A DNA stretch of 64,000 bases from Xanthomonas campestris pv. phormiicola (GTDB lineage: Bacteria > Pseudomonadota > Gammaproteobacteria > Xanthomonadales > Xanthomonadaceae): NCBI GenBank assembly GCA_025666215.1, contig CP102593.1, forward strand, positions 2,989,001 through 3,053,000, written 5' to 3'. The notes under the pieces are model-generated. The model was not told the origin of the DNA. It searched no databases and saw only the letters and a program-made list of their open reading frames with translations. Made by a program: the position numbers and the translations under genes. Below, piece after piece: positions 1 through 12,473 of this stretch. Position 1 is the first letter of the stretch, and each line of letters begins with the position of its first letter.

Positions 1-753
1 CAGCCCGCCCAGCAGCACGCTCAGGCCGGGCAGATCCTTGTAGAACGGGTTGTCCTTGGACAGGATCATGTGGAAGTGTTCCGGATGCGCATTCCACAGG
101 TGCCTGAAGCCGGCCAGCATGCCGGCGCCGTCGCCGATGCGCGACAGCGTCAGCCAGGCGACCAGCAGCCCGCCCAGCACCAGCAGGGTGACCTGCACGA
201 TGTCGGTCAGCGCCACCGCCTTGAGCCCGCCGTACAGCTGGTAGACCAGCGCGAACACGCCGATCAGGGCCAGCGCCAGGGTCTGGTCCATGCCGGTGAC
301 CTGGCTGACCGCGATCGAGCCCAGCCACAGGATCGAGGTCAGGTTGACGAACACGTACAGCAGCAGCCAGAACACCGCCATCAACGTGCGGATCCACTTG
401 CCGTAGCGCTGCTCCAGGAACTGCGGCATGGTGTAGATGCCGTTGCGCAGGAAGATCGGCAGGAAGAACTTGCCGACGATCAGCAGGGTCAGCGCCGCCA
501 TCCATTCGTAGGACGCGATCGCCAGGCCGATCGCATAGCCGGAACCAGCCATGCCGATGATCTGCTCGGCGGAGATGTTGGCCGCGATCAGCGACGCGCC
601 GATCGCCCACCACGGCAAGGTCTTGCCGGCCAGAAAGTAATCCTCCGCGCTCTTGCTGTGCCCGGCCTTCTCCCGCGACACCCACTGCGCGAGCACGAAG
701 ATGCCCGTCAGGTAGACCACTACGATCGCAATATCCAACGTTGCCAGACCCAC
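1..753 (-). CDS. Sodium/sugar symporter, SSS family (C-terminal part lies outside the window)
   Basis: Inner-membrane Na+-coupled sugar uptake is the expected role. Only the first 251 codons are here; the gene runs off the left edge. The start is GTG at 753, preceded by GGGAGAA. The N-terminus is a hydrophobic segment (ATLDIAIVVVYLTGIFVLAQ), followed by DYFLAGKTLPWWAIGASL and then ANISAEQIIGMAGSGYAIG, the signature region of vSGLT-like sugar symporters; further hydrophobic segments follow. It lies downstream of the GH3 beta-glucosidase on the same strand, 252 bp away, which suits import of glucose or another released sugar. Family assignment is firm. The substrate is inference. Confidence 0.85.
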   Translation of the reverse strand, partial: MGLATLDIAIVVVYLTGIFVLAQWVSREKAGHSKSAEDYFLAGKTLPWWAIGASLIAANISAEQIIGMAGSGYAIGLAIASYEWMAALTLLIVGKFFLPIFLRNGIYTMPQFLEQRYGKWIRTLMAVFWLLLYVFVNLTSILWLGSIAVSQVTGMDQTLALALIGVFALVYQLYGGLKAVALTDIVQVTLLVLGGLLVAWLTLSRIGDGAGMLAGFRHLWNAHPEHFHMILSKDNPFYKDLPGLSVLLGGL

Positions 754-800
754 TGCACTTCTCCCACGGGCCGCGGCCCTTTCGCCTGTGTATCGATGCC

Positions 801-829
801 CCCGTCCGCTCCGGACGGGCGTTGTTTTT
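801..829 (+). terminator. Hairpin with T-tract reading on the plus strand
   Basis: Perfect 8-bp stem (CCCGTCCG / CGGACGGG, loop CTC) followed by GTTGTTTTT. This is an intrinsic-terminator shape for plus-strand transcription, although the genes on both sides are on the minus strand. On the minus strand the hairpin has no T-tract, so it would not obviously stop transcription passing from the GH3 gene to the symporter gene. Confidence 0.45.
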
Positions 830-1005
830 GAAGGGTCAGCGCAACCGCGAGCGACCGCCACCATGCCGCCGCACAGCAGGCGGCGGCCCATGTCGCGGCC
901 GCTGCCTGTCCGCTGCAACCCTGGTATTCCCGCCCTGCGCCGCTTGTGTCCGTACAGCGGCAGGCCGGCAAGTGACGGCGCCGCCACATGCGCGTCAGGT
1001 GCGCA

Positions 1006-3600
<2,595 letters not shown>

Positions 3601-4141
3601 GATCTTCCCTCCCAGGAACGGCGAACGCACGACACACGGCGACCGCGCTCCCTCCCGAGACGCGCGACCGGGGCCTACGCTTCATTAATCGCCCCGACCC
3701 TGTCAACAAGGTCGCGAGGTATGCCTGGTCCCGCTATGGATATTGGATTGCGCTATAGCGATGGAATACCGGCAAGGCCGGCCCGCCGCGTGATCGCAGC
3801 ATCGCCAGCCACCGCCCTGTTCGCGCCGGCAAACACGCTTGCTGCGCCGCAACACTGCCGTGCCGGAGAACTGCGCAACTCTGACGCGGCGATGGCGCCC
3901 TCTGTGGACGGTCTGCGGCGTCATGCGACGCAGCGTTTTTAGCGCCGATCCAGTCGGACGATTGCAGCGCCCATCTCCGCTCGTCGCGACTGAAGTCGCT
4001 CCCACAGACTTCTCTGCGCTATCGCGCGGCAGGTCAACCGACAAGCAAGGTGCGTGAGCCCGCTGCGGTTTCTCGAGCGGGCAGTCGGCGCCTGCCGTGC
4101 AGGACGAGCCCGCTCACGGATACCGGAAGCGTAGCGCGCGG
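3601..4141. other. Intergenic region upstream of the GH3 gene
   Basis: No convincing gene. It holds the ribosome-binding block CCTGGGAGGGAAG (3604-3616, minus strand) and a possible minus-strand -35 TTGACA (3699-3704) without a good -10. There is also a perfect 10-bp palindrome CGCTATAGCG (3751-3760), which could be an operator about 150 bp before the GH3 start, and one copy of the Xanthomonas-type intergenic repeat (3983-4006). Confidence 0.5.
3983..4006 (-). repeat. Intergenic palindromic repeat, copy 1
   Basis: The plus strand reads GTCGCGACTGAAGTCGCTCC followed by CACA; the minus strand therefore reads TGTGGGAGCGACTTCAGTCG followed by CGAC. Near-identical units lie at 6376-6397 and 42623-42650. 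All three are intergenic. They resemble REP-type repeats that are common between genes in xanthomonads. Confidence 0.6.
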
Positions 4142-4171
4142 CAAAAACGAACGGGGCCCGAAGGCCCCGTT
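4142..4171 (-). terminator. Intrinsic terminator of the panD-pgi unit
   Basis: Perfect 9-bp stem AACGGGGCC / GGCCCCGTT with a 4-base loop (4150-4171). On the minus strand it is followed by CGTTTTTGC. It lies 22 bases after the pgi stop codon. Confidence 0.9.
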
Positions 4172-4193
4172 GCAGGACACCCGAAAGCGCGGC

Positions 4194-5708
4194 TCAGCCG
4201 CGCAAGCGCGCCAGCACCGCGCGCGTCACCGGGTCGGCGACCTCGGTGGTTTCGCCCTGCAGCGCCGGCAGCAGCTGGCTGGCCAGTTGCTTGCCCAGTT
4301 CCACGCCGAACTGGTCGAAGGCGTTGATGCCCCAGATCACCGACTGCACGTAGACGCTGTGCTCGTACATCGCGATCAGCGCGCCCAGCGCCTGCGGGGT
4401 CAGCGCGTCGAGCAGGATCAGCGTGCTCGGGCGGCCACCCGGGTAGTCGCGGTGCGGGTCGTCGCTGCCCTGCCCGTTCGCCAGCGCCTCGGTCTGCGCC
4501 AGCAGGTTGGCCAGCAGCGCCTGGTGGTTGACGGTGTAGGGAGCGTCGTTGTGGATGCAGCCGATGAAATCGGCCGGCACGATGCTGGTGCCCTGGTGCA
4601 GCGCCTGGAAGAAGCTGTGCTGCACATCGGTGCCGGCGCCGCCCCACCATACCGGCACGGTGTCGGCCTGCACCGGGCTGCCGTCCAGGCGCACGCGCTT
4701 GCCCAGGCTTTCCATCACCAGTTGCTGCAGGTAGGCCGGCAGCAGCGCCAGGCGTTGGTCGTAGGTCATCACCGCCTGTGTGGCGTAGCCGAGCACGTTG
4801 CGGTTCCACAGCGTGGTCAGCGCATGCAGCACCGCCACGTTGCGCTGCAGCGGCGCGGTGAGCGCGTGCTCGTCGAACTGCGCGGCGCCGGCCAGCAGCT
4901 GCTCGAAGCCGTCGGCGCCGATCGCCAGCGCGATCGGGAAGCCCACCGCCGACCACAGCGAATAGCGCCCGCCGACCCAGTCCCACATCGGCAGCACGCG
5001 GCTGGCGGCGATGTCGAAGGCCTTGGCGGCGCGTTCGGGATTGGCGCTGACCGCGTACAGGCGTTCGCTGCCGCCGAGCCAGTCGCGCAGGATCTGGCCG
5101 TTGAGCAGGGTTTCCTGGGTGCCGAAGGTCTTGGAGATCAGCACGCCGGCGGTGCGCGCCGGATCCAGCGTGGCCAGCGTGCGCTGCATCGCCGCGCCGT
5201 CGACGTTGGAGACGAAATGCACGCGGAAGCGCGCGCCTTCGACCGGACGCAGCGCGTCGGCGACCAGGCGCGGGCCCAGGTCGGAACCGCCGATGCCGAC
5301 GCTGACGATGTCGGTGACCTCGGTCTGCGCCAGCGCCTCGATCAGCGCGCGCATGCGCTGCTGCACCTCGCGTGCGCTGGCGTTCGCTTCGGCCGCGACC
5401 GGCGCGCCGCTGAGCTCGCCGCGCAACGCGGTATGCAGTGCGGCACGGCCCTCGGTGACGTTGACCGTCTCGCCGCGGAACAGGCGCTGGAACGCGCCGG
5501 CCACGTCGTGCTCGGCGGCCAGCGCGAGCAGCGCGGCGAGCGCGGCGCGGTCGTATTTCTGCCGCGCGAAGTTGAAGTACAACGGTCCGACCTGCAGCGC
5601 CAGGTCGTCGACCCGGCCGGGCTCGGCGGCCAGCAATTCGGGAAGGCGCAGCCCGCGCAAACGCTGGGCGTGGGAGTGCAGTGCGTCGAAACCGTTGGAC
5701 TGTGTCAT
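4194..5708 (-). CDS. pgi: Glucose-6-phosphate isomerase
   Basis: Interconverts glucose 6-phosphate and fructose 6-phosphate in the cytoplasm (glycolysis and gluconeogenesis). The 504-aa product has the phosphosugar-binding SIS motif [12 protein letters not shown], the block [20 protein letters not shown], and the C-terminal family signature [13 protein letters not shown]. Length is a little shorter than E. coli Pgi (about 550 aa) but both signatures are intact. Its ATG overlaps the panD stop (ATGA), so translation is probably coupled. It is the last gene before the terminator at 4142-4171. Glucose from xyloglucan breakdown would enter central metabolism at this level once phosphorylated. Confidence 0.97.
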   Translation of the reverse strand: MTQSNGFDALHSHAQRLRGLRLPELLAAEPGRVDDLALQVGPLYFNFARQKYDRAALAALLALAAEHDVAGAFQRLFRGETVNVTEGRAALHTALRGELSGAPVAAEANASAREVQQRMRALIEALAQTEVTDIVSVGIGGSDLGPRLVADALRPVEGARFRVHFVSNVDGAAMQRTLATLDPARTAGVLISKTFGTQETLLNGQILRDWLGGSERLYAVSANPERAAKAFDIAASRVLPMWDWVGGRYSLWSAVGFPIALAIGADGFEQLLAGAAQFDEHALTAPLQRNVAVLHALTTLWNRNVLGYATQAVMTYDQRLALLPAYLQQLVMESLGKRVRLDGSPVQADTVPVWWGGAGTDVQHSFFQALHQGTSIVPADFIGCIHNDAPYTVNHQALLANLLAQTEALANGQGSDDPHRDYPGGRPSTLILLDALTPQALGALIAMYEHSVYVQSVIWGINAFDQFGVELGKQLASQLLPALQGETTEVADPVTRAVLARLRG

Positions 5709-6085
5709 GCGGCCTGCTTCGGGATGCTGTGGTTGGTATGGGTGATCTTGTTGGCGCCGTCCACGTAGACCAGGGTCGGCTGGAAGCGCGCGGCTTCCTC
5801 TTCGCTCATGCCGGCGAAGGCGGCGATGATGATCAGGTCGCCGACCTGCACGTGGCGCGCGGCGCCGCCGTTGAGCGAAACGATGCCGCTGCCTTCGTCG
5901 GCGCGGATCGCGTAGGTGCTGAAGCGTGCGCCGTTGGTGACGTCCCAGATATGCACCTGCTCGAACTCGCGGATGCCGGTGGCGTCCAGCAACAGCCCGT
6001 CGATGGCGATCGACCCTTCGTAGTTGAGCTCCGAATGGGTGACGGTGGCGCGGTGGATCTTGGTCTTCAACAGGCTCAGTTGCAT
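5705..6085 (-). CDS. panD: Aspartate 1-decarboxylase precursor
   Basis: Makes beta-alanine from aspartate for pantothenate synthesis, using a pyruvoyl group formed by self-cleavage. The 126-aa protein has the cleavage site Gly24-Ser25 in YEGSIAID at the same position as E. coli PanD, the substrate-loop residues WDVTNGARF, and the late block [12 protein letters not shown]. The start [12 protein letters not shown] matches the family N-terminus; an in-frame extension upstream exists but shows no family similarity. The stop codon overlaps the pgi start. It is separated from panC by 400 bp, so it may have its own promoter. Confidence 0.96.
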   Translation of the reverse strand: MQLSLLKTKIHRATVTHSELNYEGSIAIDGLLLDATGIREFEQVHIWDVTNGARFSTYAIRADEGSGIVSLNGGAARHVQVGDLIIIAAFAGMSEEEAARFQPTLVYVDGANKITHTNHSIPKQAA

Positions 6086-6485
6086 GCTTGCGGTACTGCG
6101 GTGAGGAAAGACGCGCAGTTTAACAGCCGAGGGGTTAAGCGGCGGTGGCAGCAAGGCTTGGCTGCAGGTGCATGGCGTTGTCCACCGCGCGTCCCGGCAT
6201 GCCGAGCGCAGGACATGATTTGGCTGCCTGACGCGGCAATGCGCGATGCGGGCGACGCAACCGCGGCCGGTCGCGCGGCGGATCCCGCGGTTGCCGATCG
6301 CGTCGCCAAGCGGCGGGCCTGGCGGCTTCGGCTCAAGCCTCTCCTGCAGTGCACCCAGCCGGCTCACAGCCCCCCGTGGGAGCGACTTCAGTCGCGAGGC
6401 GCGAGGCCAACCGGCGATCCGCCACTCTCGACCGCATTCGGCACGGCGCCGACGCCATGGCAGCCACAACGCACTGCCGCCGCGC
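6086..6485. other. 400-bp intergenic region between panC and panD
   Basis: No credible gene on either strand. It contains a copy of the intergenic repeat at 6376-6397. I see no strong terminator or canonical promoter, but a promoter for panD-pgi is expected here. Confidence 0.5.
6376..6397 (+). repeat. Intergenic palindromic repeat, copy 2
   Basis: GTGGGAGCGACTTCAGTCGC followed by GA. It is the same unit as at 3983-4006 but in the opposite orientation, and lies in the gap between panC and panD. Confidence 0.6.
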
Positions 6486-7321
6486 TCAGAACTCCAGATT
6501 GTCGATCAGGCGGGTGCGCCCCAGGCGCGCGGCGATCAAGGCCACGCGCGGGCCGTCCTGGTCGTGCGGTTCGCTCAGGTCGGGCAGGCGCAGCACGGTG
6601 TAGTCGACCTCGAAGCCGACCTCCTGCAACTGTCGGGTCGCCGCCGCCTCGATCGCGGCGCGCGGCTGCCCGGCGACATGCCCGTCGCGCATCGCCAGCA
6701 GGGTCTGGCGGATCTGCGCCGCGCGCGGCCGCTCTTCGGCCGACAGGTACTGGTTGCGCGAGCTCATCGCCAGGCCGTCGGCCTCGCGCACGATGCCGCC
6801 GCCCAGGATCTCGATCGGGAACGCCAGGTCGGCGACCATCTGCCGGATCACCGCCAGCTGCTGGTAGTCCTTCTTGCCGAACGCGGCCAGGTCCGGCTGC
6901 ACCTGGTTGAACAGGCGCGCGACCACGGTGCAGACGCCGTCGAAATGGCCCGGGCGGCAGGCGCCTTCCAGCACTTCGCTGACCCCGGGCGTGTGCATGC
7001 GCAACGCCAGCTCCACGCCCAGCGGATACATGCTCTCCACCGTCGGCAGCCACAGCACGTCGCAACCGGCGCCTTCCAGGCCGCTGGTGTCGGCTTCGGG
7101 GGTACGCGGGTAGCGGGTGAAGTCCTCGTTCGGGCCGAACTGGGTCGGGTTGACGAACACGCTGGACACCACCCGGTCGGCGTACTGCCGGGCCAGCATC
7201 ACCAGCGAGAAATGCCCGGCATGCAGGTTGCCCATGGTCGGCACGAAGGCCACGCGCAGGCCCTGCCGCTTCCAGCCGGAAACGACGGCGCGCAGCCGGG
7301 CCAGGTCGGTGATGGTGTCGA

Positions 7322-7325
<4 letters not shown>
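6486..7325 (-). CDS. panC: Pantothenate synthetase
   Basis: Joins pantoate and beta-alanine with ATP in the cytoplasm, the last step of pantothenate synthesis. The 279-aa product shows the nucleotidyltransferase motif [10 protein letters not shown] near residues 29-38 (the HxGH-type motif), [37 protein letters not shown] and the KMSKS-like [11 protein letters not shown] at 7325 overlaps the panB stop (ATGA), so panB and panC are coupled. The pathway genes panB, panC and panD are clustered here, with panD after a gap. Confidence 0.97.
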
Positions 7326-8140
<815 letters not shown>

Positions 8141-8171
8141 AAGCTCATGCGGTGCGGTGATAAGCCGGGCA

Positions 8172-8684
8172 TTATCTACCGATTGCCACGATCCCGTCGG
8201 TTTCGATGCGGTCGCGTCTGTCACGCACCGTTCCATGGCCGGGGATACTCGCCTCGGCGGCGATCTCGGCCAGCGGCAGCAAGGCGAAGCCGCGCTGGTG
8301 CAGGTGCGGGTGCGGTACCTGCAGCCCGGGCAGGTCGATCACCGCCTCGGCGTACAAAAGCAGGTCCAGGTCCAGGGTGCGCGGGCCCCAGCGCTCGCCG
8401 GGGGCGCGCTGGCGGCCGTGGCGGGCTTCCAGCGCCAGCAGCGCCTGCAGCAGCTCCGGCGCCGGCAGCGCGGTGCTGAGCACGGCCGCGGCGTTGATGA
8501 AGTCCGGCTGCGCCTGGTTGCCCCAGGCCGGGCTGCGGTACAGCTGCGAGGCGCGCAACAGGCGCGTGTGCGGCAGCGTGTCCAGTTCGGCGATGGCCGC
8601 GCGCAGGGTCGCGACCGCATCGCCGAGGTTGCCGCCCAGGCCGATGCAGGCCTGCACCGGCGCGGGAACGATCGGGTCGCTCAC
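8172..8684 (-). CDS. folK: 2-amino-4-hydroxy-6-hydroxymethyldihydropteridine diphosphokinase (HPPK)
   Basis: Pyrophosphorylates the pterin precursor of folate. The product is 170 aa from a GTG that overlaps the pcnB stop (GTGA), so the two genes are coupled as in many gammaproteobacteria. Seen: [17 protein letters not shown] at the N-terminus, [19 protein letters not shown], the signature [14 protein letters not shown] with the two metal-binding aspartates, and [13 protein letters not shown]. All the expected HPPK motifs are present. Confidence 0.96.
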   Translation of the reverse strand: MSDPIVPAPVQACIGLGGNLGDAVATLRAAIAELDTLPHTRLLRASQLYRSPAWGNQAQPDFINAAAVLSTALPAPELLQALLALEARHGRQRAPGERWGPRTLDLDLLLYAEAVIDLPGLQVPHPHLHQRGFALLPLAEIAAEASIPGHGTVRDRRDRIETDGIVAIGR

Positions 8685-10024
8685 TCGGCCGGTGCGGCGG
8701 CATCCGGACGCCGCCGCCGGCGCCGGCGGCGCTTGAGGGTTTCCTCGCTGTCGGCCGGGGCCATCGCCACCTCGTCGCCGACGTAGTCGATCTCCGGGTC
8801 GAAGCCGCGCGGCGGCGGCGCGTAGCCGGGCTGCTGCTGCAGTTCCCGCCAATAGGCGATGTCGGCCTCGTGCTCGGCCGAGGCCGACTGGCGCAGGATC
8901 AGGAAATCGAACGCGGCGCGGAAACGCGGGTGCGACAGGGTCCGCACCACCCGCTTGCGCTGGCGCGAGGTGAAGCGCGACTGCAGCAGCCAGATCTCCT
9001 GCATCGGCAGCGAGAAGCGCCGCGGCAGCGCCACCGTGCTCAGCTGGTGCAGGGTCACCCGGTCGGCGGCGCGGCGCTGCGCCTCTTCCAGCTGCATGCC
9101 CTGCTTCTGCAGCGCCATCAGCGCGCGGCAGTAGGCCGGCCACAGCAGCAGCGCGAACAGGAACGCCGGCGACACCGGCTCGTCGTTGGCCACGCGCGCA
9201 TCGGTGTTGCGCAGGCCTTCGATCAGCATCCGCCGCAACGCCCCGCTGCGGTTGGAAGTGAGCGCCGCGGCGCTCTCCGGGAACAGCGCGGCGAGCAGGC
9301 CGTAACGCTCCAGGCCTTCGAAGCTGGCCACGCCGTCGCCGGACAGGAACAGCTTCAGGACTTCCTCGAACAGCCGTGCCGGCGCCGCTTCGGCCAGCAG
9401 CCCGGCCAGGCGCGGGAGCGGCTCGGCGGTGGCCGGCTCGATCTCGAAATCCAGCTTGGCGGCCAGGCGCACCGCGCGCAGCATGCGCACCGGGTCTTCG
9501 CGATAGCGCTGCTCGGGGTCGCCGATCATGCGCATCAGCCGCGCCTGCACGTCGGCGAAGCCGCCGGTGTAGTCGCGCACCGAGAAATCCTCGATCGCGT
9601 AGTACAGCGCGTTGCAGGTGAAGTCGCGGCGCACCGCGTCGTCCTCGATGCTGCCGTAGACGTTGTCGCGGACCAGGCGGCCGTTGTCGAGCTCGCGGTC
9701 GCCGCTGCCGTCGTCGACGTTGGCGCGGAACGTGGCCACTTCGATGATCTCGCGGCCGTACACCACGTGCGCCAGGCGGAAGCGGCGGCCGATCAGGCGG
9801 CAGTTGCGGAACAGCTGCTTGACCTGCTCGGGGGTGGCGTCGGTGGCGACGTCGAAGTCCTTGGGCTGCAGCTCGACCAGCAGGTCGCGGACCGCGCCGC
9901 CGACCAGGTACGCGCCGAAGCCGGCTTCGCGCAGCCGGTACAGCACGCGCAACGCATTGGGACTGATGTCCTTGCGCGAGACGTTGTGCTGATCGCGCGG
10001 GATCAGTTGCAGGGTGAACGGCAC
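8681..10024 (-). CDS. pcnB: Poly(A) polymerase I
   Basis: Adds 3' poly(A) tails to RNA, promoting decay. The 447-aa product has the class II nucleotidyltransferase head: VGGAVRDLLVELQPKDFDVA, with the GG-x-RD and DxD catalytic elements, then FRNCRLIGRRFRLAHVVYG and IEVATFR. A basic C-terminus (LKRRRRRRRR) is typical. The GTG at 10024 is the conventional start but has no clear ribosome-binding site. In-frame ATC ATC codons seven and six codons upstream (10045-10040) follow GGAAGCG. E. coli pcnB is known to start at AUU, so a rare start is possible here. Confidence 0.95.
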   Translation of the reverse strand: MPFTLQLIPRDQHNVSRKDISPNALRVLYRLREAGFGAYLVGGAVRDLLVELQPKDFDVATDATPEQVKQLFRNCRLIGRRFRLAHVVYGREIIEVATFRANVDDGSGDRELDNGRLVRDNVYGSIEDDAVRRDFTCNALYYAIEDFSVRDYTGGFADVQARLMRMIGDPEQRYREDPVRMLRAVRLAAKLDFEIEPATAEPLPRLAGLLAEAAPARLFEEVLKLFLSGDGVASFEGLERYGLLAALFPESAAALTSNRSGALRRMLIEGLRNTDARVANDEPVSPAFLFALLLWPAYCRALMALQKQGMQLEEAQRRAADRVTLHQLSTVALPRRFSLPMQEIWLLQSRFTSRQRKRVVRTLSHPRFRAAFDFLILRQSASAEHEADIAYWRELQQQPGYAPPPRGFDPEIDYVGDEVAMAPADSEETLKRRRRRRRRPDAAAPAE

Positions 10025-10127
10025 AGGAACTGGCGGATTGATGATGGCGCTTCCGTATCGAGTTGCGGGATTGCCGGCGGGCGGCTAGCCCCATATACTA
10101 GCGCCCTGCAATCGATGCGACCAACCT

Positions 10128-10202
10128 GCTCCCTTCGTCTAATGGTTAGGACGTGGCCCTCTCAAGGCTAAAACAGGGGTTCGAGCCCCCTAGGGAGCAC
10201 CA
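10128..10202 (+). tRNA. tRNA-Glu (anticodon CUC)
   Basis: 75 nt with encoded CCA. The acceptor stem GCTCCCT pairs with AGGGAGC, the anticodon stem TGGCC with GGCTA (one G-U), and the loop CTCTCAA gives anticodon CUC. The T-arm is GGGG-TTCGAGC-CCCC. It reads GAG codons, fitting the high-GC codon use. Confidence 0.96.
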
Positions 10203-10231
10203 TCGCCGCCTCGCCTGCAGCGAAAACCACA

Positions 10232-10255
10232 AAAGCCCCGCCCTGGCGGGGCTTT
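10232..10255 (+). terminator. Bidirectional terminator between tRNA-Glu and folE2
   Basis: Perfect 11-bp stem AAAGCCCCGCC / GGCGGGGCTTT with a two-base loop. The flanking A and T runs allow it to act for the plus-strand tRNA gene and for the convergent minus-strand folE2 gene, whose stop codon is only four bases away. Confidence 0.85.
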
Positions 10256-10259
10256 CGCG

Positions 10260-11246
10260 TTATGGGACGCCTGGCGCCGGATGCGCGGATGCGCCGTCGC
10301 CCCCCTCGCCGGCCGCGAACCGCTCTGCAGACGCGGCGTCGAGGTCGCCGGCTTCGGCCACCGCATCGTGCGGATGCAGGCTTTCCAGGTGGCGCACCTG
10401 GATCCGCACGCCGCCATAGCGCGTCGCCAGCGCCTGCTGCAGGCGCCGTGCGGCGTCCTCCACGTACATCAGGTTGGCGCCGTTGAGGCGGGCGAACGCC
10501 TGTTCGTCGGCACGCCGCACCGCCGCCTGTACCGGCGTGGCCAGGGCCTGCTCGGCCAGTGCGATCAGCGCGTCCAGATCGAACCTTGCCGCGCGCGGCG
10601 GCACCGCCACCCGCAAGGTGGCGATGCTGCGCTGGCTGTGCGCAGTCGCGTGGCTGCCGTGCTGCAACAGCCAGGCCGCCACGGCATCGCGCTGCAGCGA
10701 CGGGTGCTCGGCGTGCTGCTGCAGGAACTCCGCGCTGAGCAACTGCCGCGCCAGCGCCGCCGAGCATGGGCAGGTCGAGGAATAGAGCACCTCCACGCCG
10801 ACCTCGATGCGTACGCTGTCGCCCCGCAGTACCGCGTCGATGCGCAACGGATACGCCTTCCAGCCGGCCAGCCCGGCGCTGCGCAGCGCCGGACTGCGCC
10901 GCAGCAGCGCCATGCGCAGCGACATCCTTGCCGCGGTGGAGGCACAGTCGGCATGGCTATGCACCATCGCGTGCAGCAGCTGCGACAGGCGTGACGGCGA
11001 CAGCGCCTGTTCCGCATATTCGTCCAGCAGCCGGTACAGCCGCGACATGTGGATGCCCTTGACCTGCGCCGCAGGCAAGTCGACATGCAACGCCGCCTGT
11101 GCCGGCAGGCGCTCGGTATCGGCCGTATCGCACAAGCGGACCGGCACGGCGATGCCGTCCATGCCGACCCAGTGCAGCGGTGCGGCGATCGTGGACGGTT
11201 CGCTGCACGCGATATCGGGCAGCGGCGATTGCTTCGGTAGGTTCAT
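10260..11246 (-). CDS. folE2: GTP cyclohydrolase FolE2 (type IB)
   Basis: Converts GTP to dihydroneopterin triphosphate, the first step of folate-type pterin synthesis, using a metal-flexible enzyme that can replace zinc-dependent FolE. The 328-aa product starts at ATG 11246 (MNLPKQSPLP). Seen: the ferredoxin-like tunnel-fold region with MSRLYRLLDEY, the active-site cysteine region YSSTCPCSAALARQ, and HSQRSIATLRV near the middle, all typical of the COG1469 family. It follows the amidase gene by 60 bp on the same strand. The same pairing occurs in zinc-starvation (Zur) gene clusters in Pseudomonas, and a Zur-like operator lies upstream of this pair. Confidence 0.95.
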   Translation of the reverse strand: MNLPKQSPLPDIACSEPSTIAAPLHWVGMDGIAVPVRLCDTADTERLPAQAALHVDLPAAQVKGIHMSRLYRLLDEYAEQALSPSRLSQLLHAMVHSHADCASTAARMSLRMALLRRSPALRSAGLAGWKAYPLRIDAVLRGDSVRIEVGVEVLYSSTCPCSAALARQLLSAEFLQQHAEHPSLQRDAVAAWLLQHGSHATAHSQRSIATLRVAVPPRAARFDLDALIALAEQALATPVQAAVRRADEQAFARLNGANLMYVEDAARRLQQALATRYGGVRIQVRHLESLHPHDAVAEAGDLDAASAERFAAGEGGDGASAHPAPGVP

Positions 11247-11306
11247 GGAATTGGCAAAGGGCAAGTGGAGGGGAACGCAGCGGCGCGGCCGCAGACCGGC
11301 ATCGGC

Positions 11307-12473
11307 TCAGGCATGGTGGACCGGGAACGCCTGGAAGTAATCGTCGATGCCCAACTGCAACGACTGCGCCAGCTCTTCCTGGTGGCGATCGCTGACCAGG
11401 CGGCGGCAATCGTCGGCGTTGCTCATGAAGCCGGTCTCGACCAGCAGCGACGGAATGTCCGGCGACTTGAGCACCGCGAAGCCGGCCTGGCCGACATCGC
11501 CCTGGTGCAGGCGGGTGACCTGCTGCAGGCGCCCGAGCATGCGCTTGCCGAACTGCAGACTGGTCGCGATGGTGCCGCTCATCGACAGGTCCACCAGCAC
11601 CTTCGACAGCACCGGATCCTTCTGCCGCAGATAGCGCTCGGCGACATTGCCGTACTGGTCGGCGCTGTTCTCGCTGTCGGCGATCCAGCGCGCCAGCGCC
11701 GAGCTGGCGCCGTTCTCCGACAGCGCGAACACCGAGGCGCCCTGCGCGCTGCGGTTGGGCGCCGCATCGGCATGGATCGATACGAACAGGTCGGCCTTGC
11801 GCTGGTGCGCGATCACCACCCGCTCGTGCAGCGGCACGAAGCGGTCGTCGCTGCGGATCAGCGTCGGCCGGTAGCGCGGGTCGGCCTGCAGCGCCTGGTA
11901 CAGGCGTCCGGCCACGGCCATCGCCACGTGTTTTTCGTAGCGGGCGTCGGCGCTGACCGCACCCGGATCCTTGCCGCCATGGCCGGCATCGATGGCCACC
12001 ACCCGCGGCCGCGACGGCGTCGCGATCGAGGTGCGCGACGGCACGACGAGCGCGGCGACGGGCGCGGCAGCCGCGGCGTCGGCCGGTCCCAGGTCGAGCA
12101 GCAACTGTGGCGACGGCCCCGCAGCGGCATCCCAGTGCGCGCTGGCCGCCACCGGCCGGCGCAGGTCCAGCACGATGCGCAGGCCGTTGTCGTGCGCGCC
12201 GCTGCGGATCGCGGCGACCACGCTGTCCTGCACCGGCGGCAGGATCGGCGGCGGCGCGGCGGCAACCTCGGGCAGATCCAGTACCAGCCGCTCCGGCGCG
12301 GCCAGGGCGAAGATCCGGTAGTCCACCGCCGTCTCCAGTTGCAGGCGCAGACGCAGGCGGCCCGCCTCGGTCTCCAGGGTGCAGGCCAGCAGGCGCGGCG
12401 CGGCGGCGCGCGCGAACCCCGGCGCCAACAACAGCGCAGCACTGGCCAGGCCCAGCCATTCGCGGCGGTTCAT
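11307..12473 (-). CDS. N-acetylmuramoyl-L-alanine amidase, AmiC type (AMIN + Amidase_3)
   Basis: Cleaves the amide bond between MurNAc and L-Ala in peptidoglycan, in the periplasm. The 388-aa product begins MNRREWLGLASAALLLAPGF, a signal with paired arginines compatible with Tat or Sec export. Residues about 30-130 form an AMIN domain (septal targeting). The catalytic Amidase_3 domain has AIDAGHGGKDPGA, then YEKHVAMAVA, VSIHADA and LLVETGFMSN, supplying the zinc ligands and catalytic Glu. It is the first gene of a two-gene unit with folE2. An amidase paralogue under zinc-starvation control is known in Pseudomonas. The operator at 12564-12585 points the same way. Confidence 0.92.
   Translation of the reverse strand: MNRREWLGLASAALLLAPGFARAAAPRLLACTLETEAGRLRLRLQLETAVDYRIFALAAPERLVLDLPEVAAAPPPILPPVQDSVVAAIRSGAHDNGLRIVLDLRRPVAASAHWDAAAGPSPQLLLDLGPADAAAAAPVAALVVPSRTSIATPSRPRVVAIDAGHGGKDPGAVSADARYEKHVAMAVAGRLYQALQADPRYRPTLIRSDDRFVPLHERVVIAHQRKADLFVSIHADAAPNRSAQGASVFALSENGASSALARWIADSENSADQYGNVAERYLRQKDPVLSKVLVDLSMSGTIATSLQFGKRMLGRLQQVTRLHQGDVGQAGFAVLKSPDIPSLLVETGFMSNADDCRRLVSDRHQEELAQSLQLGIDDYFQAFPVHHA

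Noticed and set aside
5705..6469. Long N-terminal extension of PanD
   Set aside because: The extra 128 codons are in the intergenic gap and cover the repeat at 6376. The family start and the Gly24-Ser25 cleavage position agree with ATG 6085.
11307..12473. Housekeeping amiC
   Set aside because: Not fully rejected, but the pairing with folE2 and the Zur-like site makes a zinc-starvation paralogue more likely. A second amiC outside the window would settle it.
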